A stretch of 64,000 nt of DNA, from positions 5,476,001 through 5,540,000 of the forward strand of contig NC_083526.1 in assembly GCF_032362555.1 (NCBI RefSeq), written 5' to 3'. The notes under the pieces are model-generated. The model was not told where the DNA came from, did not search any database, and was given only the letters and a program-made list of their open reading frames with translations. Of this stretch, positions 52,901 to 64,000 are shown piece by piece. The translations under genes and the position numbers were made by a program. This DNA comes from Amyelois transitella. Its lineage: Eukaryota > Arthropoda > Insecta > Lepidoptera > Pyralidae. How positions within the stretch are numbered: the first letter of the stretch is position 1; each line of letters starts with the position of its first letter.

Positions 52901-53520
52901 GTATTCCTCCGAAACGGCTTGACCGATTCTCATGAAATTTTGTGAGCATATTAAGTAGGTCTGAGAATCGGCCAACATCTAATTTTTCATACCTCTTAGT
53001 GATAAGCTTTGTCCCCCTTAACATTTTTTTTAACTAGAAATTACTTAAAAAATATTTATATGGCAAAACAACGTTTGCCGGGACAGCTAGTATGTATATT
53101 CGGTTCCTAAGTGGCGTTGAAATTTTTTTAAGAGACTACTTTTTATCGCGCGTCGACGTTTTTATCGCGCGATAAACTATCGCTGTCCCGTTTCACGTCA
53201 TAACAAAAAGCGAAAAAGCGATAGTATATCGCTCGACAAAGAAGACCTCGCGCGTGCCATGCTAGCTCCGCTGAACTATTCAAATTACATACTTATATAA
53301 TATTAGTATAATATTTAGATAATAAGTGACTAGCCTTCGTTTTATTTTTAGTATAAGTACCTACGTCTACTTTAGGCAGGGAGTAAATCCGTATAAGACT
53401 GTAAATTTAAATATATTTGAACTAGACATTTCCCTGGGGCTTTGCTTACTGTGACTTATAAACTAGGTAATTTAATCCAAATTAGTCCAAAAGTTAATTC
53501 GTTATTAAATCTTTTATTAT
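49910..53520. other. Region upstream of the ebony promoter
   Basis: No gene recognised. Contains a 31-bp perfect inverted repeat (50427-50491), a Rep-A copy (51772-52018), a piece of a common lepidopteran repeat near 52260-52410 and a Helitron-like piece with CTAG end (52862-53095). The stretch 53140-53260 has an unusual cluster of TCGCGCG and ATCGCT words in otherwise AT-rich DNA. Confidence 0.45.
50427..50491. repeat. 31-bp perfect inverted repeat with 3-nt spacer
   Basis: Arms 50427-50457 and 50461-50491 are exact reverse complements around AAT (50458-50460). The left arm begins TCCCACTAATGG and ends GGGAATAT. It sits about 550 bp upstream of the predicted ebony start site. It could be a fold-back element, a cruciform-prone site or a small hairpin RNA precursor; nothing else identifies it. 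Confidence 0.9.
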
Positions 53521-54022
53521 ATAAATACTAGCTGTGCCCGCGACTTCGTCCGCGTGGAATAGTTATTTTGTGCATCATTGAAGCCCTCAAGGAGGAATAA
53601 TTTTCCCCGTTTTTTTCACATTTTTCATTATTTCTTCGCTCCTAATAGTTGCAGCGTGATAATAAATAGCCTAAAGCCTTCCTCGATAAATGGTCTATTA
53701 GACACAAAAATAATTTTTAAATTCGAACCAGTAATTCCTGAGATTAGCGCGTTCAAACAAACAAACAAATTCTTCAGCTTTATAATATTAGTATAGATTA
53801 TGCAAAAAAATTTATGTACCTACGTGAGTGCGTGTTTGAGGATGCTATTCAATCACGAAAATTCTACTGGATGGATTTTGATGAAACTTACGTACACGGG
53901 AAGAATAATGCCTGGAATAGAACATAGTTTATTTTTCTTACAAAAGCAAAGTCCCGGGGGCGCAGCTGTTAAAAAACAAATAAATTCTAAAGACAAAAAA
54001 AGGAAATTATAATAATGGAAAG

Positions 54023-54330
54023 TTAAAGTATCTCTTTGTATACAACATTTGCTGTTTTGCCCATTGGAGACATCACAAATAAACTGTCACAGCTGGTGAC
54101 CCGCGGAAAGCGACGTAGAGCTGTCCGTGTGAAAAGCAATTCGTCCTGAGGTCGACTCCGGCTGCTCCAAGCGTTTGACCTTGCAATTTGTTAATTGTCA
54201 TCGCGAAACATATAGCCACTGGAAGCTGAACACGCTTAAATTGAAATGGAAAGTTGTTGGGAATGAGAGGAATGCGTGGTATAAAAACAATTTCACCAGC
54301 TGCACAACCAGTAAGAATTTTAGCTTCTAT
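54023..54330 (-). pseudogene. Decayed Helitron helicase (PIF1-like C-terminal end)
   Basis: On the minus strand the translation gives ILTGCAAGE, VFIPRIPLIP, FQFKRVQLPVAICFAMTINK, GQTLGAAGVDLR and FSHGQLYVA, the hallmark end of the Helitron/PIF1 helicase, closing with MSPMGKTANVVYKEIL and a stop at 54025-54023. The frame breaks after LYVA (near 54105), where the usual SRVTS motif is garbled, so it is not functional. Sequence upstream on the same strand (to about 54430) is further decayed. It is an internal piece of an autonomous Helitron and a possible source of the short Helitron-like repeats nearby. Confidence 0.85.
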
Positions 54331-54474
54331 AATATTGTTATAAAGCGAAAATGTATTGTGAGGGCAAATATTAAAATATTAAGGGTTTTGAAAAAATCTC
54401 TAAGTGAATCTATTTGTTTTAAGCCGTAGATAGCTCGAATTGCCCTTTTTTTTGTAAACTATAATAATACTTTT

Positions 54475-54850
54475 AATTCTCATGTGGCGCCATCTCGTAT
54501 CGGGTAGTCAAAAAATAAATATCTAAACCACGGGAACTAAATCAATGGTGAAACGGTAAGTACTGGCGTTACTACATTGTGTGTTATTCCTGCTAATCTT
54601 GAGCGATGCATTGTCGCCGATGCGGGGCGCGTCAAACTACCTACATAAAAAAAATCTTCTCAAAGATGTGGTGAAACGGTAAGTACTGGCAAACTAAATC
54701 AATGAAAAAAAGAATTTCTAATAAATTGAAAATTTTGCCAGCGGCTACAATCGTGTTATTTCTTAAATTCTCATGAGGCGCCATCTCTATCGGGTGGGAA
54801 AAAAAATAAATATCTAAACCACGGGAACTTAATCAAAAAACAAAGCATAA
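54475..54850. repeat. Imperfect direct repeat pair
   Basis: Two copies about 280 bp apart (near 54475-54545 and 54768-54840) share TTCTCATG, GGCGCCATCTC, ATCGGGT and TCTAAACCACGGGAACT. A shorter word, GTGAAACGGTAAGTACTGGC, is also repeated (54548 and 54670). Adjacent to the Helitron helicase remnant, so possibly part of that element. Confidence 0.7.
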
Positions 54851-54939
54851 TGAATTAAATCAATAAAATGCTATTTTTTTAATCATCATTATAAATATGA
54901 TAATTAATTATTTATAGCTTTTTATATCGATTCAAAAAT

Positions 54940-55107
54940 GACGAAGTTCCATACAAACTTGCACCCCCTATTTCATCCCCTTGAGATAGAATTTCAGGAT
55001 AAAAAGTAGCCTATATTCTAATCCAGGTTAATAGCTATATCTGTGCCGAATTTCGTTCAAATCCGTTCGGTAGATTTTGCGTGATGCGCGTACAAACATA
55101 CAGACAG

Positions 55108-55138
<31 letters not shown>
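54940..55138. repeat. Common interspersed repeat with (CAGA)n end
   Basis: Contains ATAAAAAGTAGCCTATATTC and TTTCGTTCAAATCCGTTCGG and runs into a CAGA tetranucleotide tract (55098-55138). Similar in style to the Helitron-like families but without a clear CTAG end. Non-coding. Confidence 0.55.
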
Positions 55139-55139
55139 A

Positions 55140-58100
55140 AAATTAAAAAAAAATTGTTTTGGCTTCTATTGACCCTAAAAAGACCCCTTATAATTTTTTT
55201 TCTTAAATATCTTCAATGTACAGACAAAGTTCAGTTACAGTTTTATTATATGTATATGGATATGGATGTATGGATATCGGGTTGAAATGCAGGGTAAATG
55301 GGTGCGAGGCCCAGCTTGTTAATCAGGCGTGTTAATATTTAACCTCTAATTAAAGAGACTGTGAAAACACAGTTAGTTTTATTTTGTTAAGCTGAAGGTC
55401 GCTGCCTCTTCTGCACTAATTCCTTAAACGAAAGATACAAAAACTAATTCTTAGTAAAACTGTGATTGTTTAATTTTGTACTTAGGAAATGTGATCAAAA
55501 AATGCCCGAAATAGATAGTTTTGGGCATTTCTTTACTTTGATAAATTTTTTTTATTAAAAATTGTAAATGCACATATGCATGTACTAGACATGCAGGCAG
55601 GTGTAGGAAAGGCTACCGACACAACATCGTGTGTCGCGCGGTTCCCCAGGCATAACACCTAGCCTGGCGGAAGATCTTCCCTTTGGTGGCGGTCGAGCCG
55701 AATCATCGCTCCCGCTTCAAATACATTAGTTTGTGTGCTAACCGATGCTCCTACAGTAAGGGAAAACACCGTGAGATAACCTGCACATTCAGGCAGGAAA
55801 TGACGGAATACGGGTAAGGTTTCCCTGCAAAGCGTCGCTTCATGTAAACACCTGACTCAAAATGCGTACCCCGGGCCCCTCTCTAGAGGTGAGGATGTAA
55901 CCAGGACTAGAGTTAGAAGTGGACGGGCGCCAAGGTCTATTCCTACGTATGACGATGAATAGTTTTTCCTACTTCCTATAATGTTTACGTGCAACTTATG
56001 CAATCTCATTGTGCAGTTTACCTAATTAATTGCAGTTTAGTAATAATCTAGACCTAGACATTCCGATCGAGAGCCTTCGTGGGCGCTGGATTTCAGGAAA
56101 TTTTGTTTTATTGCCATTTTAGTAGCTGAAATTACTTATTGACACGACACTGTTCAGGTTTGGACGACGTTTTTAAAATAATATTAAATAAAATGAAAAA
56201 TTTGCTCAAGTAATAAATAAATAAATATTTTTTAAATACCTATTTCTTTCCAGTGCTGCGAACACAAATACCTACATCTTTCTACATTTCTCCACAAGTA
56301 CGTCAAGTTTAAAGTAAAATTTTCCCAAGTTGTGTCCCATATAAGTACAGTCTCCCTTGATTGACTTTACGATCTGCGCGGGAAATGCAGTAACTAGTAT
56401 GCACAATTTTTTTTCTTCACTATAAGACCAGCATAGAAGTTTGCACTAGTCTTAATTAATGTGCTAATGTATGTTTACACACCCATAGAGATATTATTCC
56501 CCAATCTTTACTCTTTTTGGCTTAGGTATCTGAACTGTAGCTTTTTTCCTTAACTTTTTGGTTACCTAAGTTAACAGGATAACGGCTTAAAAAACCCCGT
56601 CTTTATACATTACGCGTAACATTTCAAGTATTTTTGGATGTCTGTCACCAGGTTAAGAAATTAAAGGTTTAAAGAGGTACTAACCAACAAAAAATATATA
56701 ATTTTAGATAAATTCCACCGAAGCCGAAAAGTCCGTATCCTAGAATAAGCTTCAGAATTTTCAATTTTAGTTATATTTTACATCCCAAATTAAGATTTAC
56801 TTTAGGAGGTATATGAGGTCAACATAAAATACTGAATTAGTAATACTGATACTGAAATGTTTTTTTTATATTCATTTCGCTTGGAAGCAATAGCTCCGTT
56901 CTACAGAGCCCGTGACGCAGTAATAGAGAGTAAACCAAACAGTTGGTCAGGCAGGTAGAACAAAGGAACTTTGTTAGGGATATCAATTATTGCTTTGCAT
57001 AATCCAACAAACACTTCTGACAAAATTAATGGAAAATGTAACTGACGACCTTAAAACCTAAAACTCCTCCGGGTACCATTCTGCTGGAAATTATGTATAC
57101 AATTTTGTCTATGTCAAGACCATACCATGCGTAGTCACCATGAGGAAATATGATGAACTACCTAGATGTGATTCAATCTAAGTAGACAGATGGGGGTTTT
57201 TCCTAAAGTGACAAAGATAAATATTACAAACTTTATGAGGATAACAAAAATGGAGAAGGAAGCCGTGGAGTCTTTGATATCACTTTGCACATACTTCTTC
57301 TTCTATACCTTACATACCTCCTAAATTCAGCATCATAAAAATCTGGCGTTCTCCCTGAACCAAGGGTTCAATTTCGACTATGATGCAGCCATCTTTGATC
57401 AGTGTATACTTTAATGGGTACCTAAGTCAAGTTAGCACACAGCGTCCCTCACTTGCACAGGAAGTAATGCCACTCTATCCTTTAATCTACCGGAAACGAC
57501 ACGGATTAAAAATACAAACTCAATTATGGCAATTAATTAATGAAATCATTTTGGGTCAATTGACCTTCAATTATTTTGCCCAGTAATGGGACAGCATACG
57601 CTTAAAAAGGTCAATTAATCATTCAGTATCCCAACTAATAGTTTCAAGAAATTGAAAATGGTTGTTTTCCTTAAGTGGCGGGGAGTTCAATAAATTTCAA
57701 TAGATATAATTGTTGCCAGTTATAATAAATTGGATAATGGGGCGAATCGGTAGCGGCGCCTCTTCCGGTTTGAAAATAGAACTAGGGTTTGAATCTCGGG
57801 CCCAACTGAACATGACCATTACATCACGTCGTTATCCTTTACGGGGTAGACAGAGCCGACAGTCTCAAAGAAATGGAAGGCCACGTTTAGCTGTATGATG
57901 GAATAAGGATTAAATTACTGGCAGGTTGATCAAGTTTATTAATCTTCCTCTTTATTGATTTTTACAATTCGCCCAGGAACAGAAACAGCTGGCACACAAC
58001 ACTATGTTATTTCATCGCTGCCTGATCATGGAAACTTGCATTTAATTAATGTAAGCTATTACTTTAGTCGTCTTTTACGACATCCAATAGACGGAGTGGT

Positions 58101-59780
58101 CCTGTTTTATAGTGCCGAAATTGAATACGTACTATGGTTTTTATACATTTGTTTTCTTGAATGCCAACCAAATATTTACAGTGAGTAATTTTTTAAAAAA
58201 AAACCTGCATATTTTAGCAACTGAATGACCATGATCCAGTCTGGTAACTGTTTAACAGGGGAACCTATAGACAGGACGAAATTCACCTCACAGAAGTCCT
58301 TACCACACGGCAAAGGCTCTGTGTTACCTCAAAAGCTGAAAATATACCTTCATCCTACTAATATTATAAATGCGAAAGTTTGTGAGTATGTCAGTATGGA
58401 TGTTTGTTTTTCTTTCAAGCAAAAACTACTGAACCGATTACAATGAAGTTTGGTATGTAGGTAGCTGAAGACCCAGAATAACATATAGGCTCCTTTTTAT
58501 CCCGGAGTTAAGAAGGAGTGGAGAAGTCGCGGGCGGCTTCTAGTCAGGTATATTTCTGTATGTACCTTTTAGAATCAAAATAATTGCCAAAAAGGCCTAC
58601 TTATTGTATTACGTCCGTCACGTCCAAATCGGATTAGGGTTGCCATAATTCAGAGATTATCTTTTTACCCTCTTACGCGAAATCTGAGGATTTTATTACG
58701 CTTTTTCCAACGTTTTCAGCATTAAAATATATTTTCAGCAAAGGCAATATAATGTTTAATTTTTCGACACCTTTTTTACATAATGTATAAATAAATTAAA
58801 CAAATGTATAAAGAAATTTTAACATTATATTTAACACCTGATTTGTGAGTTAACTATTTCCTGAAATGATAGTACACAGCTGTTTTGTATCCTTGGCGAA
58901 TAAGCAATAAATATTTGTCGCTTAACCGCTCCTTATATTTAGCACATGACGAAACTAAATAATAGGTTTCATCATGAAGTCACTTGAATAACCAGTAACC
59001 ATAAAAGGGACAATTCTTTTATTAATTACTAGCTGTTACTCCCGGGTCCACCTGCGTCGCGTAAACAGTGGGAACTACAATTATCTAAACCTATAACAGA
59101 AGGGACTTATAGTTCAAGAAAGAAACACATATTTTTTCTCCGTTTGAATTAGTTGTGAAGTTGACGTTGTTGAAAAAAATGCTGCAGTGCAGTTTGTTAC
59201 CGCTTCTTCTGCACTGAAGCGGCAGTAAACTTGGTTTTAAGTAATTTCTTTGACGCCAACCAATGTTGTGAAACCAAATGATATGACAATTATTAAGTGA
59301 CTAGCTGTGTCCGCGACTTCATCCACGTGGAATAGTTATTTTGGGTATCATTGAAGCCCTCAAGGATGAATAATTCTCCCCGTTTCACATTTTCAATTAT
59401 TTCTTCGTTACTTATAGTTGCAGCGTGATGTTATATAGCCTAAAGCATTCCTCGATAAATGGTCTACCTATTCAACACAAAAATAATTTTTCAATTCGAA
59501 CCAGTAGTTCGTCGTTCGTTCAAACAAACAACAAACAAAAAAACAAACTCTTCAGCTTTATAATATTAGTATAGACTAGCTTCCGCCCACGACTCCGTCC
59601 GCGCGGATGTCGGTCTTCGCGTGGAGGGTTTATTTCTCCATTTTGAGTAACTCTGACAATGACATTAAGAAGAGTACCATATAGAAAAAAAAATGTTGAA
59701 TTTGAAAATATACAAATAAGTATTTACAAGAAAAAGTTTACATTGCAAATGCAACTGGTGCTAAAAACGTAAAACCTTAT
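55140..59780. other. Intergenic region between ebony upstream DNA and the CFAP58-like gene
   Basis: No convincing gene. Contains Rep-C sequence in reverse orientation (about 55780-55915), a degraded Rep-A (57822-58115), a Hel-1 element (58346-58547), a LINE 3-prime fragment (59170-59290) and a Hel-2 element (59300-59578). A (CAGA)n run lies just before it at 55098-55138. Short ORFs here (for example 57380-57586) have no recognisable family signature. Confidence 0.5.
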
Positions 59781-59783
59781 CAT

Positions 59784-59812
59784 GACGCCTAGCAACTCAG
59801 TCGCGTAGCAAC
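59784..59812 (+). promoter_or_regulatory. Two tandem RFX X-box-like motifs
   Basis: GACGCCTAGCAAC (59784-59796) and GTCGCGTAGCAAC (59800-59812) each match the X-box pattern GTNRCC-N-RGYAAC with one mismatch, 16 bp apart. The second ends 95 bp before the start codon, the usual distance for X-boxes that drive ciliary genes through RFX factors. Motif match by eye. Confidence 0.5.
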
Positions 59813-59906
59813 CAAACAGCCCGCGCACCGTGCGACAAAATTGCACGTTTTTTTTTTATTTTTCGCTTATTTTTCACTTGTTTTGTAGTCATATTGTTTA
59901 CTCACC

Positions 59907-62662
59907 ATGGATGATGAGGAAGAAACCTTCGGGGCGGCGATGAGGATCGCGTCAGAAACCACGGAAGCAGAGAAGGAGTATGAGAAAGTAAGTAGGTTAA
60001 GTCAAAGGTGCAACATCTGACTTAAAATTTTTGTGTACAGCCGCTTATAGAGAAACGATGTACAAACCAAAACTTTAGGGCATCAACTTTCTCCGCAGGT
60101 GACTGTACCTAATAATTACTACTCAAATTGATGTAACCTGTTAATTTTTATGATCTTTTCAGAGGACAATTAAAGAATAAGGCTTATTCATGTCACAATG
60201 CTTTCGACCGGGTTTAAGCTTTTGTGGAAATTTCTTACAGTAAAAAACTGAGTTGATTAACTTTAAGTTAGTACTGTAGACTGATACTGTTTGTTATTTC
60301 TTTTTTTATACATACGTACATAAAATCACGCCTCTTTCCCGTAGGGCTAGGCAGAGACTACCTCTTTCCACTTGCCACGATCTCTGCATACTTACTTCGC
60401 TTCATCCACATTCATAACTCACTTCATGCAAGCTAGGCGGTTTCGGGTACTCTCAGGCCCTTTACCAGGACGTCCTTAATTTGATCAAGATACGTTCGTC
60501 TAGGTCTTCCCACTCCGACCTTCACACTCTCCTTGTTCTTTTTTTATACATACATTCATACATATGGTCACGTCTATATCCCATGCGGGGTAGACAGAGC
60601 CAACAGTCTTGAAGACTTAATGGCCACGTTCAGCTATTTGGCTTAATGATTTCTTTTTGTCGTGTGGCTCCCGGCACCAATACAAAAAAGAATAGGACCA
60701 CTCCATCTCTTTTCCATGGATGTCGTAAAAGGCGACTAAGGGATAGGCGTACAAACTTGGGATTCTTTTTTAGGCGATGCGCTAGCAACCTGCCACTAGT
60801 TGAATTTCAATTCTATCGTTAAGCCAAATAGCTGAATGTGGCCATTCAGTCTTTTCAAGACTGTTGGCTCTGTCTACCCCGCGAGGGATATAGACGTCAC
60901 CATATGTATGTATGATTTATTTTTTTATATATAAATAAATGTACTTTCTCCAGGTCTTGGAGCAGCTGCGGGAGGCGGAAGGTCTGAAGCTGTATGCAGA
61001 CGTGTACACCAAGCTTTACGACTCCTATTTGAAGATGAAGGAAGAGAATACACATCACATTGGCGAGATCACTTCCCTTAAAGTATATGATATTATTTGT
61101 TTTTTTTTTTTTGTTAAATGCATTGTTTTAAGTAGGTAGTTCATTTACACCAGTGTTTATTAGGAGAGCTAACCTCAAAGTTCGAGACTATTGCTTCTGA
61201 CATTTCACAAAAATAGCATCCAGAGTTCCATCTTCTTATGCAAGCTCATCAGTTTAGTGTAACTCTTGACTTGACTATTACACTGCTTCTTCTTCCTCCT
61301 GGCGTTAGGTTAGATCCTTACGTGTCTAAAGACCATTATGACCTCCTCCTGTGACCTACTCCTTATGACCATTTCCCCCCCTTTTCAATCGCCTCTTTAA
61401 TTGGCTAATTGATTTACAGAATAGGCTACATCGCTTTGACGACACTGTGTCAGACTACCTCGCGGAAATTGCTGAAGATCATAAAATTATAGATAAACAG
61501 CGAGCGGACATCAGTGAGTTTCTTATTTCACGTCATAAATATACACAGGACAAATTACACAGATTGAGTTTGCCTCGAAGTAAGTTCGAAACTTGTGTTA
61601 CGAGATACTAACTCAACGGTACTGTATTTAGAATAAATACTTATATAGATAAACATCCAAGACCCAGGCTAATCAGAGAAAGTTCGTTTCTCATCATGCC
61701 CTGGCCGGGATTCGAACCCGGGACCTCCGGTGACACAGACAAGCACTAGACACTACAGCTGCGCCACTGAGGCCGTCGAAATCATCTTGCCTTGTGGTTT
61801 TAGGCGGTTTATAATAGGACAACTCTAACTGAATCGCTTGTATGTGGTAAAAGGCTACTAGAAGTAAGTGCTTTCACTTATTGAAACTGTTATGGTCAAT
61901 GCCAGTTGGGTAACTGCTGTCCAGGGTCAAGAAAGTTCCTATTATTAACTTGCCTACCACCATTCAGGGGTGACCATAGACAAACCCTGGACAAGCGCCA
62001 GGAGGATGATGAAAATCAATGATTTTTGTCTAGTTCTTAAGTCCCATCTGTACGCCTTAATAAGTAGAACTTGGAATCAAAAATCTGTGGTGATTATTGT
62101 CATGATCAGAATATATCTGACATGCGTTCACACAATATCAAAATTGTTCTAAAATTAAAGAAATTTGTCAACGCCAAATTCATCATTCATTCATATAATC
62201 ACATCTATATCCTTTGCGGGGTAGACAGAGCCAGCAGACTTGAAAGACTGACAGGCCACGTTCAGCAGTTAGGCTTAATGAGATTCAAATAGTGCAGGTT
62301 GATAGCCCATCGCCTAAAAGAAGAGTCCCAAGTTTATAAGCCTATCCCTTAATCGCGTTTTACAACATCCATTTTCCAACAGTCATGAGAAAGAGACGGA
62401 GTGGTCCTATTCTTTTTATATATAGGTGCCAGGAACCACACGACACAAACACGACACCAAGTTACATCTACATATAGATGGGAATTGACTTCGGTAGGTA
62501 TTTTATAAAGACATTTTTTTTGACAGAGGAAGCCCGAGCCCTGGCAGATGCCATGCATGCAAGAGAACTCGCCAGCGTGGAGAGCCTGGAGACCATGAAG
62601 AAGACAGTGGCCAGGCTGGAGAAGGAACTGGACGCGAGAAAGAGAGCGGGGGACGATGACGC
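59907..62662 (+). CDS. Coiled-coil protein resembling CFAP58, N-terminal part (4 coding exons; runs off the right edge)
   Basis: Exons: 59907-59987, 60954-61082, 61420-61513, 62527-62662, with AG/GT borders and consistent phases; 146 full codons, the last exon ending in phase 2. The start ATG follows TCACC and opens MDDEEETFGAAM. The protein is highly charged with heptad-like spacing (EKVLEQLREAEGLKLYADVY, YLAEIAEDHKIIDKQRADI, LETMKKTVARLEKELDARKR), so a long coiled coil. The block from YLAEIAEDHK to LEKELDA lines up without gaps, at low identity, with the N-terminal part of CFAP58 as I remember it. CFAP58 serves the sperm flagellum and motile cilia. X-box-like promoter sites agree. CCDC146 or another axonemal coiled-coil protein is the alternative. 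The remaining exons lie right of the window; the last visible intron holds hAT and Rep-A sequence. Confidence 0.8.
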
Positions 62663-62727
62663 GTGAGCACTTTTCCATCGCATTTTCTATAGAAGTGAAT
62701 CTCTGTACAAACTTCCATATTAATATC

Positions 62728-62945
62728 ATTTAGGGCTTCCAATCTCGATATACCGAGATCTCGGTATTGCGGGATCCCGCGTCCTTTTCCACTCCTGCGT
62801 GATGCGGGATTACGGGTGCGGGATCCGCGAGATTTGCGGGACTGAAAAAAGCGTGCCTGCGACCTCTCGCGAGCGCGATCGCTCGGTGCGGTGACTGTCG
62901 GTCGGCGGGTAGGTAACGCACTGGCAAAGGAACTTGGAGTTAGAG
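62728..62945 (+). mobile_element. Likely hAT element 5-prime terminal region
   Basis: An abrupt GC-rich block begins TAGGGCTTCCAATC, which resembles a hAT inverted terminus, and is followed by repeated GGGATCCCG/GCGGGAT words. It directly precedes hAT transposase sequence. The matching right end was not seen. Inference from position and composition. Confidence 0.4.
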
Positions 62946-63525
62946 TTAACTATATATCGTCGGCATGTCGTCACCATCACCGTCACCATCTCGAGCTAAT
63001 ACACTTGAGTCCATTATAAAAAAAGAAATGACTCTCTTTGAATCTGGGGGTCAATGGGAAAATATCTAACATACATACATACATATGGTCACGTCTATAT
63101 CCCCTGCGGGGTAGACAGAGCCAACAGTCTTGAAAAGACTGAATGGCCACGTTCAGATATTTGGCTTAATGATAGAATTGAGATTCAAATAGTGACAGGT
63201 TGCTAGCCCATCGCCTGAAAAAGAATCCCAAGTTTGCAAGCCTATCCCTTAGTCGCCTTTTACGACATCCATGGGAAAGAGATGGAGTGGTCCTATTCTT
63301 TTTTGTATTGGTGCCGGCAACCACACTTCAAAATATCTAACATTTACATATAAAGCCCTAAAAGGAATACCGCCGACAAGTGTGGAAGCCGAAAGGGCAT
63401 TTTCTGCTGCTGGCTATATTGCTTCTAAAATACGCAGCAGTTTGGCAGATGACAGTTTAGATATGTTGTGTTTCCTTCGCAAACATTTTCAATTAAAAGC
63501 TTTAGCTGACAAACTAAATAAATAA
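62946..63525 (+). pseudogene. hAT transposase C-terminal fragment split by a Rep-A insertion
   Basis: Left part (62968-63058) encodes LESIIKKEMTLFESGG; right part (63331-63525) encodes IPPTSVEAERAFSAAGYIAS and SLDMLCFLRKHF, the hAT dimerisation domain, with a stop at 63523-63525. Rep-A (63073-63327, minus orientation) interrupts it, flanked by the direct repeat AAAATATCTAAC at 63059-63070 and 63330-63341. The two parts are also one base out of frame. Only the end of the transposase is present, so it is dead. It lies in an intron of the CFAP58-like gene. Confidence 0.85.
63073..63327 (-). mobile_element. Rep-A copy inserted in hAT transposase sequence
   Basis: Nearly full length, minus orientation, with a 12-14 bp target-site duplication (AAAATATCTAACAT) on both sides. 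The final GGC of the head is replaced by TTC next to the duplication. Confidence 0.88.
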
Positions 63526-64000
63526 ACCAATGAAGAATAAACGGTGTAATTTGATTGATCTCATACTTATAACCGATTTTTACCGAATTTTTCGTAAAAA
63601 TGAGAGAGGACCTTGAAAAAGCTAAAACAGGGAATAGAATAGAATAGATTTATTTTCAAAATTGGATACAAGGTATCACTTATTGACGTCACATCACTTA
63701 AATCTAATTATAACTACTACCGCTTCCAAAGCGCATGTGTAGAAGAAGCGGCGGAACAAACTGAACTGCAGCCAAATATTAAAATACATATTTGTAGTGC
63801 ACTTGCAAAGGATCTATAAAAAGATTGGCGAGAGAAATTTAGGAAACTGTAAAGTTGTAGCTCTTATAGTTTTTAATACATACATATAATCACGTCTCTA
63901 TCTCTTGCGGGTTAGACAGAGCCAACAGTGTTGAAAAGACTGATAGGCCACGTTCAGCTGTTTGGCTTTTAGATAGATTGAGAGCCCATCGCCTAAAAGA

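Noticed and set aside
57380..57586. Open frame of 68 codons in the intergenic region
   Set aside because: No family motif, no splice or promoter support, and ORFs of this length arise by chance here.
62503..62742. Minus-strand ORFs opposite the last CFAP58-like exon
   Set aside because: They are shadows of the GC-richer exon 62527-62662 on the other strand.

Overview
This window is nuclear DNA of an insect, almost certainly a moth or butterfly (Lepidoptera). It is AT-rich, its introns are packed with lepidopteran-type SINE, LINE and Helitron-like repeats, and it holds four protein-coding genes that can be rebuilt exon by exon. The species cannot be named from the sequence alone.

Layout. (1) 136-9995, minus strand: the first five coding exons of a type I inositol-polyphosphate 5-phosphatase (INPP5A family); the rest lies beyond the left edge. 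(2) 11695-15819, plus strand: a complete 517-residue alpha/epsilon-sarcoglycan, head-to-head with INPP5A. (3) 17421-30826, minus strand: a complete 861-residue Ebony (N-beta-alanyl-biogenic-amine synthase) in 16 coding exons, tail-to-tail with the sarcoglycan gene. A TATA box, an initiator and a non-coding first exon with a good donor lie at 49708-49907 on the same strand, so the transcription unit probably runs about 32 kb with a first intron of almost 19 kb. (4) 59907-62662, plus strand: the first four coding exons of a coiled-coil protein resembling CFAP58, a sperm-flagellum/cilium protein, with two RFX X-box-like sites about 100 bp upstream. It continues past the right edge.

The rest is repeats. 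The commonest, called Rep-A here (about 40 full or partial copies), is a SINE-like element of about 260 bp with the head GTGCCGTGTGGTTCCCGGC and a (TATG)n tail. A second family, Rep-D, encodes the C-terminal end of a LINE reverse-transcriptase ORF and ends in nearly the same sequence and tail; the two look like a SINE and its RTE-type LINE partner. Also present are tRNA-derived SINEs (Rep-B, Rep-C), several Helitron-like families with CTAG ends, a decayed Helitron helicase, a hAT transposase end split by a Rep-A insertion, and LINE 3-prime ends.

The genes are not an operon-like system. Ebony acts in cuticle pigmentation and neurotransmitter recycling, INPP5A in IP3 signalling, sarcoglycan in the muscle dystrophin complex, and the CFAP58-like protein probably in axonemes. 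I found no clearly new multi-gene system. The most useful leads are the distal ebony promoter with its long repeat-rich first intron, retroposon tails pressed against several ebony splice sites, the shared 3-prime ends of Rep-A and Rep-D, and the tandem X-boxes.
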